From Armatimonadota bacterium (lineage in GTDB: Bacteria; Armatimonadota; Zipacnadia; UBA1398; JAKPQA01), in NCBI GenBank assembly GCA_029547025.1, contig JAKPQA010000073.1, positions 1-64,000 of the forward strand: a stretch of DNA of 64,000 nt, in the 5' to 3' direction. Shown piece after piece: positions 57,326 through 64,000 of the stretch (the first letter of the stretch is position 1; every line of letters starts with the position of its first letter). The position numbers were made by a program, and so were the translations under genes. The notes beneath the pieces were generated by a model that worked only from the letters and a program-made list of their open reading frames with translations, ran no database searches and was not told where the DNA came from.

Positions 57326-57353
57326 GGCACTCGCCCTGAGGACAGGGGCGTTG

Positions 57354-57426
57354 GGCCAGATAGCTCAGTTGGTAGAGCGAAGGACTGAAAATCCTTGCGT
57401 CCCCAGTTCAAATCTGGGTCTGGCCA
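57354..57426 (+). tRNA. tRNA-Phe (GAA)
   Basis: Acceptor GGCCAGA pairs with TCTGGCC, anticodon loop CTGAAAA reads GAA, T-arm CCCAG/CTGGG around TTCAAAT. After the discriminator A the genome reads CCT, so CCA is not encoded. Confidence 0.95.
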
Positions 57427-57439
57427 CCTGAGTAGTCTC

Positions 57440-57467
57440 GAGCGGAGGGGCGCCCGCCCCTCCGCTC
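57440..57467 (+). terminator. terminator of tRNA-Phe
   Basis: A perfect 12-bp stem (GAGCGGAGGGGC with GCCCCTCCGCTC), loop GCCC, then TTC. It isolates the tRNA from murJ. Confidence 0.75.
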
Positions 57468-57520
57468 TTCACGTGTGACGCAGGGCGCAACTCGACGGCG
57501 CGTGGGGTGTCTACCGAACC

Positions 57521-59176
57521 ATGGCCGATCCTGTGGACCGGGAACCGGATGGGGCGCCGACGGCCGAAGAGGGTGACGGCGCCTCTATTGCGCGCAACAC
57601 CACCATCGTCAGCGGATTCCTGCTGCTGGGCCGGTTCGTCGGTATGTTCCGGGAGGTCATCATCTCCCGGTTCATTGGCACCACGGCCGTCGCGGACGCC
57701 TTCCGCTTCGCCAATGAGACCATCCTCCAGGACCTGTACACCAAGATCGAGAAGCTCCTTCAGCCGATCTACATGCCCATCTTCGTGGCGCGGCAACGGC
57801 AGGATGGCGACGACGCAGCATTCGGGTTCGTCAATGCCGTGGGAACGCTGCTCACGGGACTGCTGCTCGCCATTGCCGCCCTCGGCGCTCTCTTCGCCCC
57901 CCATCTGCTCTCCCTGGTTGCCGGTGGTAACGAGGCGCTGCGGCCGGGCTCGCCCGGCTTCGCCCTCGCCGTCTACTTCATTCGCCTCTTCCTGCCCGCC
58001 CTGGTGATCTACAGCGTCTCGAACCTGGCTGAGCTGACGATCCAGGGCTACAAGCACTTCACGATCCCCGCGCTTGCGGAGGCCGTGCGGCGCGTCCTGC
58101 TCGTCGCTGCCATCGCGGCGGCAGTCGTGGTCTACCATCGCCCGACAGAGCACCAGGCGACCCAGGCCTTGGCCTGGGGCGTGGTTGTGGGTTGCCTGGC
58201 ACGTCTCCTCATCATGGTCCCGAAGCTCTGGGTACACCGCCATCGGATCCGCCCCACCCGGCGGCTGTGGACACCAGACACTCAGAAGGCCCTGACCCTG
58301 GCCCTGCCGCTCTTCCTCGGGATCGCATTCGCATACGGACGGAACCTGCTCGAAGCCTACTACGCCCTGGGTGAGGGCGAGGGCATGTTCTCCGCCCTCA
58401 AGTACGCGCGCAAGCTCGTCGACATGCCCTGGCAGGTACTCAGCCTTGGGCTCAGCTACGTGATCTACCCGTTCCTCTCCGAACTCGGCGCCAAAGCCGA
58501 CCGAGCGCGCATGGCCAACGCACTGGTCCGCGTCATCCGTGTCATGGTGTTCGTGTTCGCACCCATTACGGTCTTCTTCATCGTGGCGGGCGAGCCGGTG
58601 ATCCGGGTGGCCTTCTTCGGCGGCAAGTTCGACGACCAGTCGGTCGCCATGACCCAGATGGCCCTACCCTACTACGTGCTGGGCCTCGTCTTCTTCGCCA
58701 TCGAGGACCCGCTCCTCAAATGGTTCTACGCCATGTCCGACACCAAGACACCCATCGCACTGGGCATCTTCGCCGACCTGGTGTGGTTCGTCGTGGCCAT
58801 TCTCGGTGTCCGGGAGCTCGGGCTTGGACTCGCCGCTCTGGCGGCAGCCATGACACTGGCCAAAGCCATCAAAGTCGTCGTCGTCGTCCTGATCCTCCGC
58901 AGACGGCTCGGAATGTTCCCGCTGGCCCCACTGGTGCCGTTCGCCGGCAAGGTCGCCCTGTCTTGCGCAGCCATGGGAGCACTGATGCTGGCTGCGTTGC
59001 GCGTCCTGGGCCCTATGGTGCCCCTCCATGGCCTCCCCAAGCAGGCAGCCCTGCTCGCACTGACCAGCGGCCTCGGCGCCATCGTCTTCGCCGGCGGTTG
59101 CGCCGTGCTCCGGGTCGAGGAACTGCAGCTCGTGGCCAGCAAAGTCCGCGGGAAGCTCAGGCGCTCCGCCGCCTAG
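57521..59176 (+). CDS. murJ: lipid II flippase MurJ
   Basis: A 551-residue membrane protein with about 14 helices of the MurJ/MviN family, which moves lipid-linked peptidoglycan precursor across the inner membrane. Typical features: the N-terminal GRFVGMFREVIISRFIGTT, which holds the conserved R-E-V and Arg residues, QDLYTKIEKLLQPIYMPIF, and the mid-protein GRNLLEAYYALGEGEG and REKVLSLGLSYVIYP-like block. ATG at 57521 starts an acidic leader of about 22 residues. It is alone, after the tRNA-Phe terminator. Confidence 0.9.
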   Translation: MADPVDREPDGAPTAEEGDGASIARNTTIVSGFLLLGRFVGMFREVIISRFIGTTAVADAFRFANETILQDLYTKIEKLLQPIYMPIFVARQRQDGDDAAFGFVNAVGTLLTGLLLAIAALGALFAPHLLSLVAGGNEALRPGSPGFALAVYFIRLFLPALVIYSVSNLAELTIQGYKHFTIPALAEAVRRVLLVAAIAAAVVVYHRPTEHQATQALAWGVVVGCLARLLIMVPKLWVHRHRIRPTRRLWTPDTQKALTLALPLFLGIAFAYGRNLLEAYYALGEGEGMFSALKYARKLVDMPWQVLSLGLSYVIYPFLSELGAKADRARMANALVRVIRVMVFVFAPITVFFIVAGEPVIRVAFFGGKFDDQSVAMTQMALPYYVLGLVFFAIEDPLLKWFYAMSDTKTPIALGIFADLVWFVVAILGVRELGLGLAALAAAMTLAKAIKVVVVVLILRRRLGMFPLAPLVPFAGKVALSCAAMGALMLAALRVLGPMVPLHGLPKQAALLALTSGLGAIVFAGGCAVLRVEELQLVASKVRGKLRRSAA

Positions 59177-59245
59177 TGCGCCGCGACTTCCGTGCAGAGC
59201 CGGCACCAGTTCGGGCCCCGAACGGCACGAGACGAGATCAAGCAG

Positions 59246-59263
59246 CGGGCACGGCTGTGCCCG
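59246..59263 (+). terminator. hairpin after murJ
   Basis: CGGGCAC and GTGCCCG form a perfect 7-bp stem with loop GGCT, 70 bases after the murJ stop, followed by a pyrimidine-rich stretch. Confidence 0.45.
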
Positions 59264-59415
59264 TCCTGCCCTCTTTCGTGTGTCTCGCGCGCTTTGTGGA
59301 CAGAACCTCCGCCGTCCGGGTCCCGCCCCATTGGCGCTCAGTTAGGCCCGAGATGACGCCGCAGGAGCATCGAGACGGCACGTCTGGATCTGGCGGAGGG
59401 GCCACATGGGGAGGA

Positions 59416-59475
59416 CCGTCCGGCGAAGCCGGATGGTGGGCCCCCAGTGGGCCCGGGTCGGCCGCCAGGCCGACC
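59416..59475 (+). promoter_or_regulatory. three tandem hairpins in the pyrB leader
   Basis: Hairpin 1 (59416-59436): CCGTCCGGC, loop GAA, GCCGGATGG, nine pairs with one G-U. Hairpin 2 (59438-59454): GGGCCC, loop CCAGT, GGGCCC. Hairpin 3 (59456-59475): GGTCGGCC, loop GCCA, GGCCGACC. They lie about 170 bases upstream of pyrB inside a 466-base gene-free gap and could form a structured leader. Nothing else is recognised in the gap. Confidence 0.45.
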
Positions 59476-59642
59476 GACCAAGACCGTCAGCACTCTCCGA
59501 CTGCGCTCTCCGGCCCGTCCAGGGCCGTCGGGCGCCGGACCCGAGTAGGACTCCGCCGCGGCGGCTGCGAAACACCCTCCGGCCCGGGGAATGCCTCGGT
59601 TGCCGTTGCCCGGCCCTGTGCCGACCGAGGGGGTGTGCGCGC

Positions 59643-60806
59643 GTGAAGAACCTCGTCTCGATCAGGGACCTGCCCAACCAGGACCTGCTGAGGATCTTCG
59701 AGCTGGCCGAAGCGTTCTGGCGGCACCGGAGCGCTGACCCCGACCACAACGTCGAGCTCGCAAACCAGTTCATTGCCGCCCACGGTCTTGGTCGGCCCTT
59801 CACGCGCGACCGCGTGCTCGCCACCCTGTTCTTCGAGCCGAGCACTCGCACGCGACTCTCGTTCGAGTCCGCCATGCATCGTCTGGGCGGCCGCGTCATC
59901 GGGTTCTCCGACGCGCGGACCAGCTCCGTCTCCAAGGGAGAGACGGTCGCTGACACGATCCGCATGGTCAGCGGCTACGCCGACATCATTGCCATGCGCC
60001 ACCCGGCCGAAGGGTCGGCCTTCGTGGGCGCGTGCTTCGCCACCCGGCCCATCATCAACGCGGGCGATGGCGGCCGGGAGCACCCGACCCAGTGCCTGCT
60101 CGACCTCTTCACCCTCCAGCGCGAACTGGGGCGCATCGAGGGGCTCAAGGTCGGGCTGCTCGGCGATCTGCGCTTCGGCCGGACCGTCCACTCGCTGGCC
60201 CAGGGCCTCTCCCGGCTCGGCGCTGAGATCATCTGCATCGCCCCGGAGTCCATGCGGATGCCCGATCGGTTCGTGCAGTTCGTCGAGGAGGCCACCGGCC
60301 GCCCCCCCCTCGAGGTGGTCCGCCCCGAGGAGGTCATCGGCGAGCTGGATGCGCTCTACGTCACCCGCATCCAGGCCGAGCGGTTCGAGGATCCTGACGA
60401 GTACGAGGCCATGAAGGGCATGTACATCGTCGATCGGCGCCTCATGGACCAGGCGCGCGACTCGTGTATCATCATGCACCCGCTGCCGCGCGTCGACGAG
60501 GTCTCGACTGAGCTAGATGGCGACCCACGGTCGGCCTACATCCGCCAGAGCCACTACGGCGTCCCCGTTCGCATGGCGCTGATGGTGCTGCTGCTGGCGT
60601 CGGCCGCAGAGGATGCCGCCGAAACCGGCATCCCAGCCGACCCGAATCCCGAACTCGCGGTCGCGGCGCGTCCGTGTGACAACCCTCGGTGCATCCTCCG
60701 CGTCGAACGCTCACTCCCACCGCGTTTCTTCCGGTCGCGCGACTCTTCCATCCGCTGCGGCTACTGCGAGGCCGTGCCTCAGCAGCGCCGACTGGAGCTC
60801 CGATGA
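59643..60806 (+). CDS. pyrB: aspartate carbamoyltransferase with C-terminal PyrI-type zinc ribbon
   Basis: A 387-residue enzyme that makes carbamoyl-aspartate in pyrimidine synthesis. GTG at 59643 follows GAGGGGG. The carbamoyl-phosphate motif FFEPSTRTRLSFESAMHRLG, the GDGGREHPTQCLLDLFT block and HPLPRVDEV are intact. After about residue 330 comes an addition: C345-x4-C350 and C372-x2-C375, reading CDNPRC ... CGYC, the same pattern as the zinc domain of the regulatory subunit PyrI, but with no preceding allosteric nucleotide domain. First gene of the pyrB-pyrK-pyrD operon. Confidence 0.92.
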   Translation: MKNLVSIRDLPNQDLLRIFELAEAFWRHRSADPDHNVELANQFIAAHGLGRPFTRDRVLATLFFEPSTRTRLSFESAMHRLGGRVIGFSDARTSSVSKGETVADTIRMVSGYADIIAMRHPAEGSAFVGACFATRPIINAGDGGREHPTQCLLDLFTLQRELGRIEGLKVGLLGDLRFGRTVHSLAQGLSRLGAEIICIAPESMRMPDRFVQFVEEATGRPPLEVVRPEEVIGELDALYVTRIQAERFEDPDEYEAMKGMYIVDRRLMDQARDSCIIMHPLPRVDEVSTELDGDPRSAYIRQSHYGVPVRMALMVLLLASAAEDAAETGIPADPNPELAVAARPCDNPRCILRVERSLPPRFFRSRDSSIRCGYCEAVPQQRRLELR

Positions 60807-61597
60807 GTGAGGGCGCGCCCAGGCCCGGCCAGGACCACTATGTCGCCCAGGTGCGAACCAACATCGGGGTGGCCGATGGCCATCGCCTCCTCACGTTGAT
60901 CTGCCCCGAGGTAGCTCAGACGGCGGTGCCCGGCCAGTTTCTGCAGATCCGGGTCTCGGTCTCGGGCCAAGACCCGCTGCTCCGGCGGCCGATCTGTGTC
61001 GCGGCGGCGCGCGAGGATGAGGTCGATATTGTGGTCCGCGTCGCCGGCCGCGGAACCGACTTGCTCGCCCGCGAGACGCCCGGGGCGTTCGTCGACCTAC
61101 TTGGCCCTCTTGGCCGGGGGTTCACACGACCAGGGCGCCACGAGCCCGTCGCGCTGGTGGGAGGCGGAGTCGGTGTGGCGCCGCTCCACTTCCTCCTTAC
61201 CTCGCTGGCGGATCCATCGCGCGTTCGAGTGCTGCTGGGGGCCCGTACGCGCGCGCTCCTGCCGCGCCAGCCCGGCCTGTCGGGCCTGGAGGGACTGCGG
61301 ATCGCGACCGACGACGGATCTGAGGGCCACCACGGGACCGCTGCGGACCTCCTGGCGGGCGTGCTCGAGACCGATCCCCCCCATCGCGTCTACGCATGCG
61401 GGCCTCAGCCGATGCTGGCCGCGGTGGCCCGCCTGTGCATCCAACGCCGAATCGTCTGCGAGGTGTCCCTCGAGGAACGCATGGCCTGCGGGATCGGGGT
61501 GTGCATGGGCTGTGCCGTCCCCATGGCCGGGGGCGGCTACACGCGCGCGTGCCGCGAGGGCCCCGTCTACGACGCCAGGGCGGTGAAGTGGGAGTGA
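60803..61597 (+). CDS. pyrK: dihydroorotate dehydrogenase electron transfer subunit
   Basis: A 264-residue subunit that passes electrons from dihydroorotate dehydrogenase B to NAD. FAD-binding QDPLLRRPICVA, NAD-binding LVGGGVGVAPLHFLL, CGPQPML, and the 2Fe-2S site Cys229, 234, 237 and 250 in CGIGVCMGC...C. ATG at 60803 overlaps the pyrB stop (ATGA), and its own stop overlaps pyrD (GTGA). Confidence 0.93.
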   Translation: MSEGAPRPGQDHYVAQVRTNIGVADGHRLLTLICPEVAQTAVPGQFLQIRVSVSGQDPLLRRPICVAAAREDEVDIVVRVAGRGTDLLARETPGAFVDLLGPLGRGFTRPGRHEPVALVGGGVGVAPLHFLLTSLADPSRVRVLLGARTRALLPRQPGLSGLEGLRIATDDGSEGHHGTAADLLAGVLETDPPHRVYACGPQPMLAAVARLCIQRRIVCEVSLEERMACGIGVCMGCAVPMAGGGYTRACREGPVYDARAVKWE

Positions 61598-62514
61598 CCC
61601 CCGACCTGTCGGTCCGCCTCGGGCCGCTCACACTTCGTAACCCGGTGATGGTCGCATCGGGCTGCTGCGGATTCGGCCAGGAACTGGCCGAGTGGATGCC
61701 CCTCTCCGCCCTGGGCGCCATCGTGGTGAAGGGCACGACGCTGCGCCCGCGCCGCGGCAACCCACCCCCCCGCGTCTGGGAGACCCCCGCGGGAATGCTC
61801 AACGCTATCGGCCTTCAGAACGACGGGGTCCAGGACCTGATCGAGCACAAGCTGCCCTGGTTGCGGGAGCAGGATGTGCCCATCATCGTCAACATCGCCG
61901 GCGAAACCGTTGGCGAGTTCGCCGAGCTCGCGCGGGTCCTCGATCGCGCGCCCGGTGTCGCCGCGCTCGAACTCAACGTGTCGTGCCCGAACGTCCGGGC
62001 GGGTGGCATGCAGTTCGGCGTCTGTACCACGGGCGTGGCCGAGGTGACCTCCGCCGCTCGGGAGGCCACGCGGCTGCCCATCATCACCAAGCTGTCGCCC
62101 AACGTCACCGACATCGTCGAGATGGCCCGGGCCGCCGTCGATGCCGGCGCCGACGCCCTTTCGCTGATCAACACACTCCTCGGAATGGCCATCGACCCCG
62201 AGACGCGCCGCCCGCGCCTGGCGAACATCACCGGGGGCCTCTCCGGCCCGGCCGTCCGCCCGGTGGCCGTCCGCATGGTGTGGCAGGTCGCGCGGGCGGT
62301 TCGAGTGCCCATCATCGGGCTGGGCGGTATCTCCCGGGCCGAGCACGCGCTCGAGTTCATCATCGCCGGCGCGTCCGCTGTCTGCATTGGCACCGGCCTG
62401 TTCGCCGATCCCCGATGCCCCATCGCGGTCGTCGATGGCCTGCGGGACTACATGGAGCGCCATGGCATCGAGCGCCTGGGCGACCTCCGGGGGGCGCTGG
62501 AGGCGGCCGTGTAG
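61594..62514 (+). CDS. pyrD: dihydroorotate dehydrogenase B, catalytic subunit
   Basis: A 306-residue FMN enzyme that oxidises dihydroorotate to orotate. GTG at 61594 overlaps the pyrK stop. The class 1B catalytic Cys131 is in LNVSCPNV (class 2 would have Ser), with VVKGTTLRPR, NAIGLQNDGV, KLSPNVTD and GLGGISRAEHALEFI. Works as a heterotetramer with PyrK. Last gene of the operon; the remaining pyr genes are elsewhere. Confidence 0.94.
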   Translation: MTPDLSVRLGPLTLRNPVMVASGCCGFGQELAEWMPLSALGAIVVKGTTLRPRRGNPPPRVWETPAGMLNAIGLQNDGVQDLIEHKLPWLREQDVPIIVNIAGETVGEFAELARVLDRAPGVAALELNVSCPNVRAGGMQFGVCTTGVAEVTSAAREATRLPIITKLSPNVTDIVEMARAAVDAGADALSLINTLLGMAIDPETRRPRLANITGGLSGPAVRPVAVRMVWQVARAVRVPIIGLGGISRAEHALEFIIAGASAVCIGTGLFADPRCPIAVVDGLRDYMERHGIERLGDLRGALEAAV

Positions 62515-62530
62515 GGCCAGCAGGCCCAAC

Positions 62531-62735
62531 GCGCCCTTCGGGCGCGCCCCTATCCGGCCCCTCCCAAAGGCCTCCGAGCAACCGAGGAGGGGCCGAATGG
62601 AAGAGGCCCGCGCAGCGGGAAGGGCGCCATCCGGCCCATGGGCCTGATTGCCGAGCGGCGCCATGGCCGGAGCCATGCGTCCGATTGACGTGGTGGCCCC
62701 CCCACGCGCCCTGCGGGGGCACTCCTATCCGGCCC
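62531..62735. repeat. GC-rich hairpin/repeat cluster after pyrD
   Basis: Two 30-base units at 62531-62560 and 62706-62735 differ at only four positions; both end CCTATCCGGCCC. A related unit at 62609-62637 ends GCCATCCGGCCC. The first unit begins with hairpin GCGCCC-TTC-GGGCGC, and a 10-bp stem (CGGCCCCTCC, 62555-62564, with 62586-62595) follows, which can end pyr transcription. The 263-base gap holds no gene. Confidence 0.55.
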
Positions 62736-62777
62736 GACTCGGGCGGGCCCCGCGCGCAACGCCCTGGCCCGTGCCTC

Positions 62778-63983
62778 CTACCCCAACCCCACCAGCTTCG
62801 GGTCGAGGCGCTCGGTGCTCGCCATCATCTCGTCCCAGTACACCGTTCGCTTCTCGTAGGCCGCCATGCGACCGAGAATGGCTGCCAGGTTGCTGCGGAT
62901 ACTCTCCTCCACGTTGTTAAGCGTGTTGCCCGTGTCGATGCTCGTGCGGAAGTCCTTGATGTTGTTCACGGCCCCGTCGAGGTAGATGCCCTGGGTGCTG
63001 CCGCCCTCCCATGAGTCATCACCGCGGATCCACACCGGGCCGTCGTAGTGTGTCTCGATGGTGCCGCCCGCGCCATAGACACGCACACACATGTCGTGGA
63101 AGCCCTTGAGGAACTGGCTCGAGCTGAAGTCGATGGTCACCCCATTGGGGTAAGTGTAGGTCACGACGAAGTGGTCCCAGCAGTCGCCCACATCGGTCCG
63201 GACCTTCCGGCCGCCCGTACCCACCGCATGCCGGGGCGCCGCATCGAGCAACCAGCAGGCCACATCGATGACGTGGATGTTTTGCTCGACGATAATGTCG
63301 CCCGAGAGGGCCACGTCGAACACCCAGTTCCGCAGCCGCGCTTCCGGCGTGCCCGGCTTGGCCTGCGGGTTGAGGCGTCCGGTGTGGTAGAAGCACTGGC
63401 CGAGGACGGGCGCGCCGATGGCGCCCATATGCACGCGCCGGACCGCCTCGCGAAAGATGGGGTGGTTCCGCGTCTGGAAATCGACCACAAACGAGAGCCG
63501 ACCCTTGGCCTTCTCGCCGGCGGCCAGAATCGTCTGGCAACCGGGTACGTCCACGGCCATGGGCTTGGCCAGGAACACGTGCTTCCCAGCTTCGACCGAT
63601 GCCTGCACCTGGGCCGTGTGGAAGTACGGCGGGCTCTCGATGGCGACGGCGTCGACCGGGCCATCGAGGAGCTTCCGGTAGCCGTCGAGGCCCGTGTGGC
63701 ACCGCCCGGCTTCCAGGCCGAACCGCTCGCGGGCGCCGTCGACACGGTCCTGGAAGTAGTCGTGCACTGCCACCACCTTGGCGTTCCCGTGCTGCTCGAA
63801 CAGCTCGCCAATCCACCGGCCGCGGCCGCCGGTGCCGATGATGCCCAACTCGAGACGGCCGTTTGCATCCGCGCCACGCACCGCGCTCGGCCGCACCACG
63901 GTGATGGCCGCCGTCACCGCGCTCGCCGTCTTCGCCAGGAACTGCCGCCGGCCCATCTGGCCCTTGCCCGTGGTCTGACTCAC
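62778..63983 (-). CDS. Tat-exported Gfo/Idh/MocA oxidoreductase, second copy
   Basis: A 401-residue paralog of the 55828 gene. GTG at 63983 follows AGAGGAGGG. Twin-arginine signal GRRQFLAKTASAVTA. Rossmann part IIGTGGRGRWIGELF, AIESPPYFHTAQVQA and FLAKPMA (Lys-Pro of the EKP motif). The C-terminal domain has SGDIIVEQNIHVIDVACWLL with the active-site His. Likely acts on a sugar or inositol derivative in the periplasm. The gene runs off near the window edge but is complete. Confidence 0.88.
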   Translation of the reverse strand: MSQTTGKGQMGRRQFLAKTASAVTAAITVVRPSAVRGADANGRLELGIIGTGGRGRWIGELFEQHGNAKVVAVHDYFQDRVDGARERFGLEAGRCHTGLDGYRKLLDGPVDAVAIESPPYFHTAQVQASVEAGKHVFLAKPMAVDVPGCQTILAAGEKAKGRLSFVVDFQTRNHPIFREAVRRVHMGAIGAPVLGQCFYHTGRLNPQAKPGTPEARLRNWVFDVALSGDIIVEQNIHVIDVACWLLDAAPRHAVGTGGRKVRTDVGDCWDHFVVTYTYPNGVTIDFSSSQFLKGFHDMCVRVYGAGGTIETHYDGPVWIRGDDSWEGGSTQGIYLDGAVNNIKDFRTSIDTGNTLNNVEESIRSNLAAILGRMAAYEKRTVYWDEMMASTERLDPKLVGLG

Positions 63984-64000
63984 CCGAGTCCCTCCTCTGA

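Noticed and set aside
61692-63014. A 440-codon plus-strand frame
   Set aside because: It is out of phase with pyrD and crosses the repeat spacer; composition is that of a shadow.

Overview
This is a GC-rich bacterial chromosome segment with about 48 protein genes and four tRNA genes. I see no rRNA, CRISPR array, transposase or phage gene. The cell looks diderm: there are lipoproteins, an MlaF-like ATPase and Tat-exported enzymes. The mix of secreted families (GH172/DUF2961, sulfatase, CBM9-like, six-hairpin glycosidase-like, Tat-signal Gfo/Idh/MocA and sugar isomerases), UroD-like proteins, FAD_oxidored, GYF_2 and DUF1844 is typical of uncultured polysaccharide-degrading lineages such as Planctomycetota, Armatimonadota, Hydrogenedentota or Lentisphaerota. 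The phylum cannot be fixed from this sequence. GTG and TTG starts are frequent, and many starts were chosen from the Shine-Dalgarno sequence.

Layout. 1-3.3 kb: the end of a GH172 protein, a repeat-rich gap, a sialidase-fold lipoprotein and a GYF_2 membrane protein. 3.2-6 kb: DUF1854 protein plus an unusual ABC exporter. 6.1-10.1 kb: a secreted unknown and a complete NitT/TauT-type ABC importer. 10.3-16.6 kb: PP2C phosphatase overlapping a histidine kinase, a D-cysteine desulfhydrase-like enzyme, a TIM-barrel glycosidase-like protein and a short Fic protein. 16.6-19.6 kb: minus-strand queC - FAD oxidoreductase - nfo operon. 19.7-23.3 kb: sulfatase, purA with a clear promoter, and tRNA-Lys/Glu/Val. 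23.4-26.9 kb: hybrid histidine kinase and a secreted endonuclease/exonuclease/phosphatase protein. 26.9-37.4 kb: a ten-gene minus-strand run (EpsI-like, glycosyltransferase, small membrane protein, two Tmk-like kinases, ROK kinase, six-hairpin protein, MlaF-like ATPase, UroD-like, TPR). 37.6-41.2 kb: ABC-2 exporter. 41.5-45.5 kb: Lon, Hsp20, Tat sugar isomerase. 45.6-52.8 kb: TIGR01777 epimerase, zinc alcohol dehydrogenase, DUF1844, second hybrid kinase, a hidden 67-residue protein, SDR, M20 amidohydrolase. 52.8-57.2 kb: MFS transporter, CBM9-like protein, Tat oxidoreductase. 57.3-62.5 kb: tRNA-Phe, murJ, and a tightly overlapping pyrB-pyrK-pyrD operon. 62.5-64 kb: a repeat-rich spacer and a second Tat oxidoreductase.

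How it fits together. Many genes suggest uptake and dismantling of complex, probably sulfated, glycans. Sugar processing would be by ROK kinase, sugar isomerase and Gfo/Idh/MocA enzymes. Housekeeping genes (purA, pyr operon, murJ, lon, queC, nfo) are interleaved. The least ordinary items are: an ABC exporter with PH-like and zinc-ribbon N-terminal parts beside DUF1854; a PyrB carrying its own PyrI-type zinc ribbon; two divergent Tmk-like kinases in tandem; an MlaF-like ATPase without permease; a Fic enzyme lacking its N-terminal domain; and several families of short intergenic repeats.
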